Part shown: positions 13,201 through 26,223 of the stretch, piece after piece
Position numbering within the stretch: position 1 is the stretch's first letter
Layout: each line of letters begins with the position of its first letter
Origin: Pelodera strongyloides
Lineage: Eukaryota > Nematoda > Chromadorea > Rhabditida > Rhabditidae
Direction: 5' to 3'
Length of the DNA stretch: 64,000 nucleotides
NCBI GenBank assembly: GCA_036852015.1
Contig: JAANDG010000466.1
Location: 1-64,000, forward strand
Notes under the pieces: generated by a model
The model's input: the letters and a program-made list of their open reading frames with translations, nothing else
What the model was told of the DNA's origin: nothing
Databases searched by the model: none
Position numbers and translations under genes: made by a program

Positions 13201-14704
13201 TCACGGTTTTCTTATTTTCCCAAAATTTCAGCAATTTTTAAATTTACCATTAACAGCAGTTTAAGCTTGTTGGCATTTATCATTACTGTTCTTGAGCAAC
13301 TGATTTGAGGAAGCTTGTTCATTCAAATAATTAACGGATATCTAGGTCCCGATTCGGAAATGGAGTGCAGCAGTAAACGGCCACGGACGACAATTTCTGC
13401 CAAGAGCTTGGAGACCCTCAAACAAGCCTACCAAGTGAGTGTTTACTAAAGTGTGATTGATCGAGGTTGAATGTTCCTATGTGGACCATTGCCTGTAAGA
13501 TAAAATGTTGGTAATAATATTTGTATACGTATTTAAGGCAAGTTCGAAACCGGCGCGACACATTCGCGAACAATTGGCGCAAGAAACTGGACTGGACATG
13601 AGGGTTGTTCAGGTAGGCTTCAACATATCAATAGATCCATTTTTGTTTTAGGCGACTGATTGTTACTCTGAGACACTCTGATGTGACAGTTATACATATA
13701 TTTATGTGAAACTACCATAATGATCCTGTGCCCAAAATGACTACTTGAAAATTTGCTACCAATTTATTATGATATGTCCTCCTATTCAAATAACAATCTG
13801 TAGATAATAATAAAAGAATAACAGGAACAGAAACCGAATAACGATATGTAAAACATAATTATAATAGAATAACAGAATAATGACATGTTTAACAGAATTG
13901 AGTAATTTATCGTTATTCTTAGAAACTATTGGTTATAATGTTCAAATTGTTGTGAAGACAGAAGAATGTCTAGGTCTGGTTCCAAAACCGGCGAGCAAAG
14001 GAAAAAAGGCTAAAGAAAGACGCTGGTCGTCGATGGAACGGAAGTGGTATGCAGAAGACCGATTCCGACAGCAATTCACCGTCCGAAAGCATCAGCGGAC
14101 ATAGTCCGGGCTACGGTAGTGGATCGTGTAAGAATGTTGCTTGTTGCATTCAAATTCATTTATATTCGTACATATTTCCTTTCATCTTTTAAGATTTTAA
14201 TTATATATTTCATATATTTGTGGAAAAAGATACACGTTTGCGATAACGGTTTAGCGAAACATATCGTTACCATTTCAGCCTTCTCGGGATACATCGAACC
14301 CACGCCCGAGCACGAATCGCACATTGAACAACCCACATACGGTCAGTTTTTTTATATTTGGTTTTGTTTTCATATTTGATTGTGTATATTTGACCCGCAT
14401 TCTAGTACAGTTTGCCCAACTGCTATCAACTTACACTGTTTTTTTTTGTTGTTGTTGTGAATATTGCTTCGGTGAAAAACAGTTCCCGCTCAATAAGCTA
14501 GGAAACTAAAAGTTAACTTTGGTTGCAGACATTGCAGAGATGGAGAACTATCCAACGAGGACTACTGAAGGCGTGCTTCCCCCAACTGGGGCACTGCTTG
14601 GTCTTGATTCGTCAGCAATCACATCAGATCATCTATTCCTCCCTCTCACACATGCAATCGACCCAAACTCACTCACTTCCGTCACACAACACTATTTACA
14701 GTAG
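7213..14704 (+). CDS. Lim3: LIM-homeodomain transcription factor, Lim3/Lhx3/4 (ceh-14) type
   Basis: Ten exons: 7213-7282, 11830-11893, 12232-12336, 12462-12560, 12734-12840, 13346-13434, 13538-13612, 13974-14127, 14279-14341, 14529-14704. They total 333 aa. LIM1 begins at Cys27 ([20 protein letters not shown]) and LIM2 at Cys86 (CAYCNEG), with zinc ligands in the expected spacing. The homeodomain spans residues 158-217 ([19 protein letters not shown]), with recognition helix [12 protein letters not shown], Trp205 and Asn208. The homeodomain and the LDMRVVQ stretch are those of the Lhx3/Lim3 class, nuclear DNA-binding factors that specify motor neurons and interneurons. A short N-terminus precedes LIM1, and a Ser/Thr-rich tail follows. 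The ATG at 7213 is the first in frame. Intron 1 is 4.5 kb; all others are under 500 bp. An AATAAA lies just past the stop, at 14711. Confidence 0.96.
7283..11829 (+). promoter_or_regulatory. 4.5-kb first intron of Lim3, candidate enhancer-bearing interval
   Basis: The intron is about ten times longer than any other in the gene and contains no coding exon I can recognise. It has a 20-nt A-run near 11341-11361. Developmental homeobox genes often keep enhancers in such introns; that function is inferred, not seen. Confidence 0.3.
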
Positions 14705-16611
14705 TCGGTCAATAAATACTACGAATCATAATAATTTAGAATATCCACATATCCACCTCATCCGGCAACAGGTTCTCGATTTGCCCTCAGTTATTTTGAT
14801 TCCGACCATGTCGTACTAATGATCTTCATCAGGTACTTGATCTCATTATCTCACTACTTATCTCAATACTTAGAAGTTGGGCGAGTGCTAATTTGTATAT
14901 GTTTTCGCTTTTCGATTTCATGTCTCTTCATTGTGCCAGTTTAATTATGAAGTTGTTCGTTAATTCATTGTGTTGAGGCCTCAGTTCTGTCGTATTATGC
15001 TAGTCATTAATGTTATGATCTCATTCTCATTTAATCATTTGTTAGCTTGTTTGTTAATATAAATATTGCAATTGCAAAATTCGGTGCGCTTTTTTGTTTT
15101 ATATTATTTGCGTCAAAAAAACACTTCCAGGATTTTCAGTCGCCAAAGTTGTTGTGTGCTTAACCTTTAATTTTTTAAGCCAGTTTTTACGATCTCTCGA
15201 GAAACTAGGATAGCTTTTTGCATTATTACGACATATCCGTGCAATAATGACTTTTTTTTTCGCTTCAAATGTGCATACATCAAGTATTATCTCTAATTTA
15301 ATTTAGTATCCAATAGAAAACGACTTATTAGGCATAGATTATAGAACATTCCACATATCTCACGGGACAGCGACGCTTTTTTGACACATTTCTTTGCATT
15401 AAGTTAATAATATGATTATTTTTGTTGTCCTTTCTCAGTTATACTTATTCTTGAATGTAATCGTTTTCTAACGTTCTATGTAAAAATAGATATTTGCCAA
15501 GCAAAGTGTTCAGACAAAAAGTGCTTTTATTACGTCAAGTCAAAATTAGAAAATTCTTATTTACGAAGAATTTTTTGTATTAAATTTTTTGTGTGTTTGC
15601 TGTGAATTATTTCATGAGCGGTAGTCTTTTCTAACGCTGTTAAATCAAGGAAAAGCCTACTTGTGAGGTATGTTATACAACGGTTACACAACGTTAGACG
15701 ACTGGAGCTGCCATGTAGACCAATGGCATTTCAGCATAGTTCATATATTCAATATCAATATATTGATTATTTTTCTGATCGATAGTCCAACACAACGGAC
15801 GAGGTTGAGTAGCCATTACATATTGTTTGTTGCAGCTGTTCAACAAACACGAAACTCTTTTTTACAATACCTTTTCTTCCTTGAAGAACGTTGAAAACAA
15901 GGGAGACCAAATACTGTAAACCTATAATTTGACTAGTTATATAAAAAAAACTAGATTGTTTTCTTATATGCTCGATTAGAGTAGCTAGTAACAACAATAA
16001 GGTCCAATGATCTTGTAGTGAGAGATAATTTGCTGAGATTAAGATTATTTAGCGCTGACCTGGTGAGTCTCGGACCTGAGAGAACAATAAATAATGACGG
16101 AAATATTTATTTACTTGGAACTTCGTCCAACAATATCGATTGAAATAAAAGTCTCGTGTCACTGCTCTCATCGTCTAGTAGGAGATATTTGTTCATCGAG
16201 AGCCGAGCACGTGAGTGAGGAAAATAAGTGATGAGAAAGAAAGAAAGGATTGGCGAAATCCGCGACATCACAGCACTGTCCAACTATTGTTTGTGACTTT
16301 TTTTAAGCTAAGATCTACTATCTACTTGAGTAATCGTCAACGTTGATTAGACTGTGACATGTACATTGAACAGGGGTATCCTTGTGTTTATACACTTCTC
16401 TTTTTTCACATCCGTTTTAATCATATTCCCTTATGCAATTCCGCTTCGTATAGATTGGTTGCGGCACAAGTAGACGATATTTTTCTTTGTCGGAAGAAGA
16501 GAACAGTACGATGCTGCAGTTGAAGATATACAATTCTTTACTTTAGACTGAGTTCCTTTATTTTTGCTTGCCGCACAATATTCTCGACTCGTTTGAAAAT
16601 TCTATGCTGCA
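14705..16611. other. Intergenic spacer between Lim3 and the F-box gene
   Basis: AT-rich, with no supported gene. The right end should contain the F-box gene promoter. A CTTTAG acceptor-like site at 16541-16546 lies about 65 nt before its start codon. Confidence 0.4.
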
Positions 16612-19600
16612 ATGAGAGAGGAAACATGGGGATGGCTTATTGATGAACTTCTAATCAATGTTTTTGAACACCTTCCACCAAGAGATTTAGCACTAGCCGG
16701 TGGCGTAAACAGGCAAGCCAAAATAAACATTTCAAGATATTCAAAGCAAATATTTAAAAATATGCAGATTTAGATAGCAGAATAATGAATCATGCCGACA
16801 ATGTGCTAAAAATGTCCAATTCAAGTACGGGTATTCTAATATATACCGCCATTGAACGTTGGACTTCCGGGCCACATATACAATTTCGAAGTTTAGCTAA
16901 TAGCTAATGTCGAATCATGATGTTTATATTTGTTTTCACATGAACAAGAGATATTATTCACATACTTAATTTTTTATACTATTTTTTTATGTAACAACTG
17001 TATTTGAAAAATTTTGTAGCTATATTTAAGCACCACGTTTAGGCACTGGTACCGATTATCTCGCGATGAACATTTGTGGAAAGAAAAATTTTCCGAAGAC
17101 AATATTCTCTGGGATATTATTGAACCAAAAGTTTGTTTGTTGCATTTCATTTAGGTTGTTGCTTGCATCATCATGGTCAAACTCTGTACTGTACGTCACA
17201 GTTTATTTACATATTATATACTCACAAATGGTGCATTTGTTTAAGCACACAACATCAAATGTGTTTGAAATTGCTTTACCTCATGTTAAACCAAGCGTCG
17301 ATTTAGGTTGAATCCACATTTTTCGACGAATATTTGTGGTTTAAAACAATGTTTCCCAAACGAGTATCTCAAGTGAGTTGTTTGAAAATGAGACATTAAT
17401 AAAAATAGAAATAATCTCTTTTGCAGTGCAAACTCAATGAAAGTGAAGTGACCTAAAAAAGCTGATAAATGTTTTAGGTTATTGATGACTACGGTTATTC
17501 ACTTCGCTATGTCGCTTTTTCAACACAGGGAACATATTTTGCTGTATGCGGGGATTCTTCAAATATTTGTGTATGTTTATAACAAGTTACGACACAAATT
17601 TTTGCGGAATGCGGGTATAACTCTTTGATGAGTGGGTCGTTATTTTAATCGTCCTTTTGGATTCCAGACTTTTTCTGTGACAAATAGATCTTCAATTTTT
17701 AGGTTTACTTAACAAGTCCGGTCGTTGAATTCCTCGACGAACGAAATCTTAATGAAGCGCTGAAATGGAAATCAGCAGATGCCATTGAATTCTGTCAGGA
17801 CGAATCGAAATTCCTCGTAAACGGAATGCGACATGATGGAAAGAGAGAGATGGCTGTATTTAGTATTAATCGTGAGTCTTTATTCTGTAAGAATCTAAAT
17901 CTGTATATGTGTAAATGAGATATTATTCAACAAAAATGCATTCAATCTTGTTGTTTGATTGTTGAATTTAACAAGAACCAGAGGTTATCGCGGCATGAAT
18001 GTAAATTGCATTCCAGCGACGACCTACGAGGTACATTATATCTGCCGTATCGTATGTTCCCCAGATGATTTCTATGGATGTTGGTACGATAATAATTACG
18101 TGATCAGCGGCGAATACTACGAATTTACGAACAGGTAGGTTCCTTTTTTATTTGTACTTTTAATTGAATTTTATTCTGAAAGCTCCACGTTACATTATAC
18201 ATAGTGAAAGGAAATACCAGCGTCGTTTCTCGAGCGACATCAATGCGTACTATTTCTTTCTGTGAACTTACAATCCTTTTATATTCGTTTTTGTGTACTT
18301 ATATTCCAGAACCGCGTTGGGCACCTCAATATCGCAATTGTGGATGTGCCGAGTGCCGAGCAGCAGATTTGCACTGTCCGAAACGACAGTCTGCCCCTTC
18401 TTGAGGTTTTTCTTAGCAATTTTATCACTAACAAAAAGTGCTTTATCATCCTAGGTAATAAAACCTTTTAGCACAGACAAGCACATAACACACCTCACCA
18501 ACATCAGTCATCAGTGAGTTGAGTATTTTAACAGACAATAGATTGACTTTTAAGAAGAGTATTTTAATAGACAATATATTGACTTTTAAGTACCATACGT
18601 ATCTAAAAGTGTTATGAATGGTATTCGGTGTAGACAACTATTGAACGTATTTCCATCTCCATCTGTATGTTCTTATATTAACTCGTTGAATACGTATGTA
18701 CGACTTATTCTAGAATACGGTAAAGTTTTTAATCCTAAACACAACTGTAATCTCACAATATCTTAGAAAAACCTTCGCGATTTTCCTCCAATATAGTTTG
18801 CAAACGAAATGATATTGCTGCTAATTCACATAAAGACTTAAGGCCCTTAACATTGAACATTTATTTATTAGGAGACGCCGTATAGATGTAATGACATTTA
18901 TTAAGAGATGTAATGACATTTATTAAGAGATGTAATGACATTTATGAAGATGATATTTGGTCGACTCGAAATGCCATACGCCAGATATATCACTCTAACA
19001 GAATTAATTTCAAATAGACCATTTCGTCCACAGCGTTTTTCTCCGTATCATAAATACAATCAACAAACTCCCCCGGGAAATGGGTGAATTTGATAGCTGG
19101 AATAAGACCAAGATATTTCATTGATTCCTTACATATTACACTGTTTGAAAGTCCTTCGCCTGCATTTTATTTCACCTAAGTGAGACACTGTTTTTGGTTG
19201 AGTATGATTGTCTGGGTATATCAATATTATAATTACTATGATTAGTATCCTATTGTGTCTTTCTTTCATTTATCATGCATGTCTAACACCTTGTTCTATA
19301 TTTATCATTCTTGTACGTAATCTGTTGCAATGCACATGGTCCCTTGTTAGATGAATGGTGTCCTTACCGCACCAGCATCTTTTTGTTTTAATGGCCACTA
19401 CCTTAAGTACCTTTTGGTGTCGCGAGTTAATAGCCACTACCTCAAGAACTTTGTGCCTACGGCTCGGTTTCGAACAAACACTATTATTGTATATTTTAGA
19501 CTGTTGAACCGAGGAGGTCATGCATGTAAACCTGTGGTTTCCCAGCGAGTTTCCTCTCGGTTTCGTCGAGTTCTCCAAATGTCAGAAGAGGCGAAGTGGG

Positions 19601-21996
19601 AAGGCAAGGTAAGTTTATTTTTATTGGAGCTGTTTATTAAAAAAAATTCCAATGACTATATATGTAGCGCGCATGTTTTCCAGACACTCGCTGACAAGCT
19701 CACCGAAGTAAAAATGGGCGCCCAAATTTCGTTGGAAGATGATAAGAAAGGACTAGAAGGCCTAAAACAACTCCTCGACCTTCCTTCGGACTGTAGTGTT
19801 TGTTACCTGAAGCACACACTCACCGAGGAAGAATATGGTGGGAGTATAGGTGAGCATTATTGGTTTACACATAATTAAAAGGGGGGGGGCGTGGTCAAGT
19901 GGCAAGGCCCTTGCTCACCACGCCACCGGTAACTGGTTCGATCCCGGGCACTGGAACCCCTCACCCCACCAAAGGTGTAAAAGTTGGTAGCTGGGTAAAA
20001 CCAGCGGAGATAAACGACTTCCCGGGCAGACCGGGAAGTTTAAATGGCCAATATGCCCAGCCTCTGAGCTGGACCCCGGTGCACCGTTTCCGCGGATTCG
20101 GTTGATATAACCCGGTTCACTTTATCTTTTTTTACTTTACATAATTAAAACAAGCAATCTGATGTCGCAATTAGCAGGCAGAGAAAACAAATCGCTTATC
20201 CAACCTGTTTAAAAAAAATTGTTTATCTTATTGTAAGAATACTCACAAGTTCTATTTAGCATGTCACTGTGTTTGTCATCATGAATCCGACCGTCTGTTG
20301 ATATACGTATCTGGTGAATTTTGTCAACGCGTCTGTTTCAAGCTGATCACTCCGGAATTTGTAGGCTGTTTTGTTCATTAAGTTATTGTTTTCATCAAAA
20401 CCAAAGATTCATATGCGAAAATAAATTTTGAGGCTGCTGCTCACTTAACAAATAGCCGGTGCTCGTTGAGGACCGTCTCGCATCGCCACGTCAAGGCTAA
20501 CTTTTACTCAATATATACTCCTTAATATTCAGTAGGCTAATTATGCCATCTCATATTCCTTAGGAAAAAGGTCGTATAGGTTCGTGACGTACTGAACATG
20601 AAGCAATTATCAAACGATGAGAACGAAGATGCACAGGATCAGACAGAGTGAGTATTGCAAGTTTTTTTATTTGCAAATTAGAGTTGCTTACCATTTTCAC
20701 TCAAGAAATTATCGCGTTTTTTCGTTTAAGTGAATACACGACCAGTGTGGAATTCATAATGAGGAGAGTGCATCAACCAGATCACTACATGACTTTTGGA
20801 GGAATTATCCACGGGACACATCTCTCTTCTGACAGCAGGCAAGTAGTTTAAATACTATTTTGCAGGGCTTGTTAAAAAGGGGGGTAGTAATAAACATATA
20901 ATTCTAGACGTTCTGAAAGACAACAATGACAATAGGAGGCAATACATAACAATTTGTGTACCAATTGTCTGCTCTAGATCGTTGAGCGTGGCTCTTGAGT
21001 CTGTCATTGAAGACGACGAAGGAAACGTGATCGGCACTCAGGTGGGGCTCATTTAAAAGAAAACGTACGCGACTTTGCTTCGCCATTTGAAGCTTTTGCG
21101 CAAAATTACTTCAAACTTGAAACATAGTACGCCTCTTTCTTAGTTTGAACAACCGCGCATCGATCTGGAGAAAATGATCGTCGACTCACGCCCAGTTTAC
21201 GGAAGGCACAGCAAGGAACCGCTTGCAGTTTCAGAGCATCTTGTGGCCGGGTAGGTGCCCTCATGATTCTAAAATACATTCTAAAGGAAGATTTATATGA
21301 ATTATGATTATTTATTTAAAAGATATTTTAAACATGTCGGCTAAATGCACCCCTCTGACGCTTGTTCCTTCGTGTCCCTCTCAAAATAGAATAGTAAAAT
21401 TGCTCTTGGGGGGTCGCTGTCAGCTTTTTCATCGAATTCTTTTGGCTATTGCCTAAGTAGGTGTTGAGGCTATTTTAGACTTAGACGTCGCAAATTGAGA
21501 TTCGGATTGAATACAAGGAAAGGGCAAAAAAGTAGAGACATTAGTAAGGACATTTAGAAAACGCCCATCAGTCGGGTGATTGTCGCTGTCTTGAAAGTTG
21601 GATGTTTACTGAGAAAGGTTGAGGCAACTGGGAAATAACTTAGAAACTGTTTTTAGCATTACTCAAGACGAGGTGTTCATTTGGTCGCGCGATTATGGAG
21701 GACCTAGTATTCAGAAGTTGGAACATCATGGAAGGTGAGTTATTGGAATTTAATTGGAAAGTAAATGGTTATAGTCTCATGAACGCAGCGTTTCAGTGAT
21801 ATTGCTATCCTAAGCTGTCTCATACATACTATTCAGATATTTGTACGGGACGGTATGTCGCAAAATGACACCAAGACAATAATGGTTCAAAAACATTATT
21901 AAAATTCATTTCAGAGTCGCAAAAATAGCCCTCCACCCATGTGAACCAATGTTGCTAAGCTGCGTTGGGAGTGAATTGCTCGTCTGGAAGCCATAG
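16612..21996 (+). CDS. F-box/WD-repeat protein, FBXW5-like
   Basis: Sixteen exons: 16612-16712, 17043-17130, 17307-17372, 17478-17570, 17703-17871, 18017-18134, 18310-18405, 19500-19608, 19684-19849, 20260-20360, 20580-20647, 20731-20838, 20978-21041, 21144-21250, 21657-21734, 21915-21996. They sum to 537 aa. The F-box is residues 7-48 (LINVFEHLPPRDLALAG, then HWYRLSRDEHLW), the module that binds Skp1 in SCF ubiquitin ligases. Diverged WD-like blades follow, ending in SCVGSELLVWKP. Similarity to FBXW5 as I know it includes RxWxxxSRDExLW, the FYGCW...VISG block and the terminal blade; human FBXW5 is of similar length. Target unknown. The ATG at 16612 is preceded by ATGCTGCAATGA, a frame that stops at once. 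Introns 1 and 12 begin with GC. Intron 7 has a weak donor (AG|GTTTTT), so that junction is the least certain. Confidence 0.85.
18521..18590. repeat. 35-bp direct tandem duplication
   Basis: GAGTATTTTAACAGACAATA at 18521 recurs at 18556 as GAGTATTTTAATAGACAATA, each followed by a near-identical TTGACTTTTAAG. Lies in intron 7 of the F-box gene. Confidence 0.8.
18884..18947. repeat. 22-bp minisatellite, three copies
   Basis: The unit AGATGTAATGACATTTATTA plus AG repeats at 18884, 18906 and 18928, the last copy with one change. Lies in intron 7 of the F-box gene. Confidence 0.85.
19869..20150 (+). mobile_element. tRNA-derived SINE, apparently full length, with 12-bp target-site duplication
   Basis: The body is about 258 bp (19881-20138). 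Its head carries a pol III A box, TGGTCAAGTGG at 19892-19902, and a near-perfect B box, GGTTCGATCCC at 19935-19945, 32 nt apart as in a tRNA gene. It is flanked by identical ACATAATTAAAA at 19869-19880 and 20139-20150. The body is much more GC-rich than its surroundings, and its 3' end is T-rich (TTTATCTTTTTTTACTTTAC) instead of poly-A. It sits in intron 9 of the F-box gene, in the same orientation as the gene. A 68-codon open frame inside it has no significance. Confidence 0.9.
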
Positions 21997-22422
21997 CTCA
22001 AATTTTCTTTTACATTATTGTTTATTTCATATTCCCAAATGCGTCTCAATGTATATTTCGTTGTACACATGTAAAATAACAATCTTGACTGAAATGTAAG
22101 TTATTTTCTTGTTGTGGTCTCAGAGTAAATGTGTTTGAAAATTACCGAAAGGTATGCCAATTTCATTTATTTATTCAGGGTAAAAACCACTACGCAGTTC
22201 CCCCTTGTAGTTTCCGTTGAGTCACAGTTTCTATAGCTATTATTCAAGCACGTGAAACTCTAAAAAAAGTGTTGTTCGTTTCATAACAGTGATGTTTATT
22301 CGACACAAACCACAAACAGTATGCTGACATTTCCATTCCAGAATTTGAATGTTGGATAATTCTGAATTTTCATTCATTGTTTTGGAAAACTCCCTGGTGT
22401 AACGCTGTCTGGACCGTCCCTT

Positions 22423-22692
22423 ATGGGGATTTCAAGAGACATGGGATGCCCTTGGGTAATATTGGTGACGGCCCTCATTGCCTGCAACGATGGCACACCA
22501 CAAAACACAAGCGACAACAATCGCCTCCTCGAGATGCAGACAACGATAGACAATGATGAAATGTGTGATAGGTTGGTCCCTGAGAAGATCACTCGGAAAC
22601 ACAGACAAGCAGAGCAGACGAGGGAACAGAAGGGCACATCCCAGCACACGGGGATTATCATCGCCATCACATATAGATCTTTAGTATTGTAG
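22423..22692 (+). CDS. Doubtful 89-codon ORF, hydrophobic N-terminus
   Basis: The frame starts MGISRDMGCPWVILVTALIA, which resembles a signal peptide, and continues as a hydrophilic, Gln- and Thr-rich stretch ending in a hydrophobic tail. The opposite strand is open over the same interval (22374-22697), which weakens the case. I do not recognise the product. It could be a small secreted protein, a fragment of a mobile element, or chance. Confidence 0.15.
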   Translation: MGISRDMGCPWVILVTALIACNDGTPQNTSDNNRLLEMQTTIDNDEMCDRLVPEKITRKHRQAEQTREQKGTSQHTGIIIAITYRSLVL

Positions 22693-23106
22693 TACATTAA
22701 TCAATAGGGACAACTGCCTTTTATGTAGTAGGTCTGGATGTTACGCTTGAAGATTCCCTCAACGCTGCTATGTGATAAAAACGATGTATGGAGTTGCTTA
22801 CCCTCATGCGGGTGACTGTTTTCTTGGTAAAGGTTCCCGCATGCATTTGCGAATGCTAGCTATTCACGTATTCGTCTTTCTAAGTGGGCAAAGGTCTTTC
22901 CCACAAGTATTAACAGCATGTGGATCGATGAATACGCCCTATCTTATGCAATTGTTATAATCAAAGAATAGAAATCCAATTTTGAGACAGCCAAAAGCGC
23001 ATTGTTGCATAACACGGATGCATTTAGGCGGAGAACTTTAAGAAAATGACAATGTTTACTTGCAAGAGAGAAAAAGCAAAGTTTGTCATATTTCCTCAAG
23101 AATATA

Positions 23107-23465
23107 TCCGCTGGACGTGCGGCATCCTCTACCACTTTTTATGCCCGATGTAAGCTGAGGTTGCTTAGGTACTGAAATGCATATTGCATATGAAGTAAGA
23201 ATAATTGTTCCTTTCTGCGTTCCGCTGGACGTGCGGCATCCTCTACCACTTTTTATGCCCGATGTAAGCTGAGGTTATAACACATAGTGCAAAATGCTGC
23301 TTTCGAAATACTGAAAAAGAAATAAACTAGAAGACCATACAAAATCAGTTAATTTTTCTCTTGTTTTCTATTTTTGAGTTTCGGGGGTTTTGCAAAAAAA
23401 CCTGCACCCCCATACTGTCACGCACCGATAAAAAAACACATAGTGCAAAATGCTGCTTTCGAAAT
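23107..23465. repeat. Two interleaved direct duplications (56 bp and about 31 bp)
   Basis: A 56-bp segment beginning TCCGCTGGACGTGCGGCATC occurs identically at 23107-23162 and 23221-23276. Next to its second copy, a segment beginning AACACATAGTGCAAAATGCT occurs at 23279-23309 and again at 23435-23465. Exact identity suggests recent origin. Confidence 0.9.
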
Positions 23466-24484
23466 CGCTTCTCTTTACAAAAACACGAATGAGTAGTTGG
23501 TTGATCAGCCAAAATAACAGCCAAAATAAATATCCCATTGTTATGTGCAGACCAATGAAAATAAAAAATACTTAATAATCATGATAATTTATTGGAATTG
23601 TTGAATAACAAAAGAAAGTTAGACGAAGAATCGCAACACAGTCTTGTTGACGTCGCATAGGCACACTAAAATACACTCTTACGGTGCAAACATACCATTA
23701 TGTTTCTGGATCTATATTTTATAGGAAACAGCTCTTTAGCGCCCCTTCCCCTTTCAGAAAGACACGTGGATTGTTAGGTTAGTAAACTGAACATCCATAT
23801 TCAACCAGAATTCGTGCTTTATTTGTGCAAACAAGTAGAATAAATGAAGGTTGCAAGCTCGCTTTGGAATGTGGCCCACGGACATGACGCAATCGGCCAC
23901 GCATGTAAAGCACACGCATACTTGATTATGAGATGTTTGAAGTCAATGTTCTCTGATTTCCAAACAAATTGCAATTAAACTGAAACGCCCGCCTTACGCA
24001 TTTCGTTTAACTGAGACCAACCTAATCGAGATGCTGGATCTGCAGAAATGCGGGTTAATTAATTTTTAATTTCTAATCGATGACACTTTCTTAGAACGAA
24101 AACACAACAAGCATAGAAATATTGGGGTTATGAACAAGCAGGAATCGCAGTGTTCCTTTGTATGACAGTTCCATCGCACAAACCACTACGCTACGATAGC
24201 TTACCACCAAAAATTCAAATTGTTTTCAACCGTCAGCATATGATTGTTGTGCCCAATTGCAATTGCAACTAACACACCGTTGATAACAAAAATTTCTCCC
24301 TTACACTGCCCCTTGATGATATCCAATTTCAGAAGAACCAAACATGGCCGTGCAATTCGAGCTGCGAAAATTATACTCATAAAAAAATCATTTTGTCTGT
24401 GTCTGGGGCAGTTTGTTCTCGGCTTACATATCACACAGGAAAACATCGAAACAAAGAGGAACCAATATGATAAAGAACCAAAAA

Positions 24485-24504
24485 GAGCTAGCGCGAGCTA
24501 GCTC
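24485..24504. repeat. Short palindrome GAGCTAGC-GCGA-GCTAGCTC
   Basis: Perfect 8-bp arms around a 4-nt centre. No associated gene; function unknown. Confidence 0.7.
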
Positions 24505-26223
24505 CGATTAAACGTCAAAAACACCTACTAATTATGTTCACGCTTTTCCCAATGTGAACTCGAACAATTTCTAACACAGTGTCTGTTTTCCGCTGAGCAA
24601 GTTTGCAAGTCCCTTACCATTGGTTCGAATTCCAAAAGGTGATCGACAAATGATCATGTGAACTCGCGTGGTTTTTTCAATTCCCTTCTTAAGGATTTTT
24701 AGTTATGTCCTTTTTATCTGAACCTACAAATTCCAACGGAATTTTCAATAAGGGCAAATTGGTATTGAAGTGCACACAAATGAAGAAATGTTTCGATATT
24801 ATGAAGTTCCAGTGTGTTACAAAGGAAGTTAGTTTATTAAGGTATAAATTCCATTCCCAATGGAATATGAATTTTATTTGATACATAACGCTGAGTGTGC
24901 TTCCTTCCTTCCTTGAGGCACCACGTACAAACATTACATAATTAGCCCAGTATCTAGTCGCATTTCCATTATAGGCCGGTTTTCGATCGTGAATAGAGTA
25001 ATAGTGTGCTCGCTACTCATAGTCACAAACTTTGTCAATATATAAAACCTGCTACGTACACATGTAAATTTAAAATGTAACTGGTTGGTTTACCATACTA
25101 TTTAACACGCTTTCATCTAAAGCTTCACACTTGCTAGTTAAGTGTGTTTTAATTCCTTGGCGCTTGAAGGCTAAATGAAGATTAGCGTGCCCCTATACGC
25201 GTTGTTATCTGGATTATAGATCTACGATGGCGTAAATGCTCACAGTTTACTAATCACCGATGAATTTCTATTACGCTTCGTGCGTGGTAAGACCATGAGC
25301 AAACACATTGTAATCAGAATTTTGTTTTTCTGAAAAATGTCTCGCAACCAAATTCCCGAAAAATACATTATTAATCAGTCAGACAAAACGCTTTCCTCGT
25401 AGATGCTGCGAACGTTTTGTTGTGTGTGTGTTGTGCGTATTTTGTTTACGATATCGAACATTTTTATTAGTCTGCGTCGTGGGAGCCCATTGTTTTCGTG
25501 AACGTTACGTCTGCAAATCAAATAGTGGAATATTTCCTTAGCTTTATTCGATTTATCAGAGAAATACCGAAGAAAAGTTACTTTCCCCCCGAATGTCTTT
25601 CCACTCCACTGTCCTGCCCTGAATTGTAAATGGAATGTGAGGTGGTCACGCGACGGGCAACAATTCAGCACATTTGTTTTTGTAGTTGGAATTGGCCATT
25701 GTTTGTCACGAGTTGCTACAAATCTTGGCGAAATCCGCAGCTACAAAGTGACAAAGACGAGGATTATTACTCACATTCTGACTTTTTTCAGTGATCACCG
25801 TTTTTAGAATTACTACAAGCAGACTATCGAAAACACAGTTTCTTCTATGTTGTGCCGCCATTTTAGTGGCTCTTAGTCCTTCAAAAGAACTGCCAATCAT
25901 GGCAGCAGGTGATTCTATATTTATCAGCGGAAAAGCTCAAAGAGGAATTTTCGGCTCGAGATCAGAATCACGTTTGGTCACGTGTCCCGAATTAACGGGA
26001 ATTGAAAACTATACTGAAACATCGCGGTTTCCAAAAAATTTGGCCTAAAAATAAGTTGTCGTGTGTTTTTTATGTTTGGAACGACCAATGCATATGAGAA
26101 CATATAACAAAGTATGAGACAATTTATTTGTAAATGCATGTCATGTGATAGGCTTCCACAAACAGTTATAAAACGCATTGCTTATCGCATTGCTTACAAA
26201 AAAGTTACTTTTTTCCTATTTGA

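Noticed and set aside
18310..18471. Extension of F-box gene exon 7 past 18405
   Set aside because: The frame that stays open is not the one entering the exon; using the weak donor at 18405 keeps the reading frame with exon 8.
19899..20105. 68-codon ORF
   Set aside because: Lies wholly inside the SINE body.
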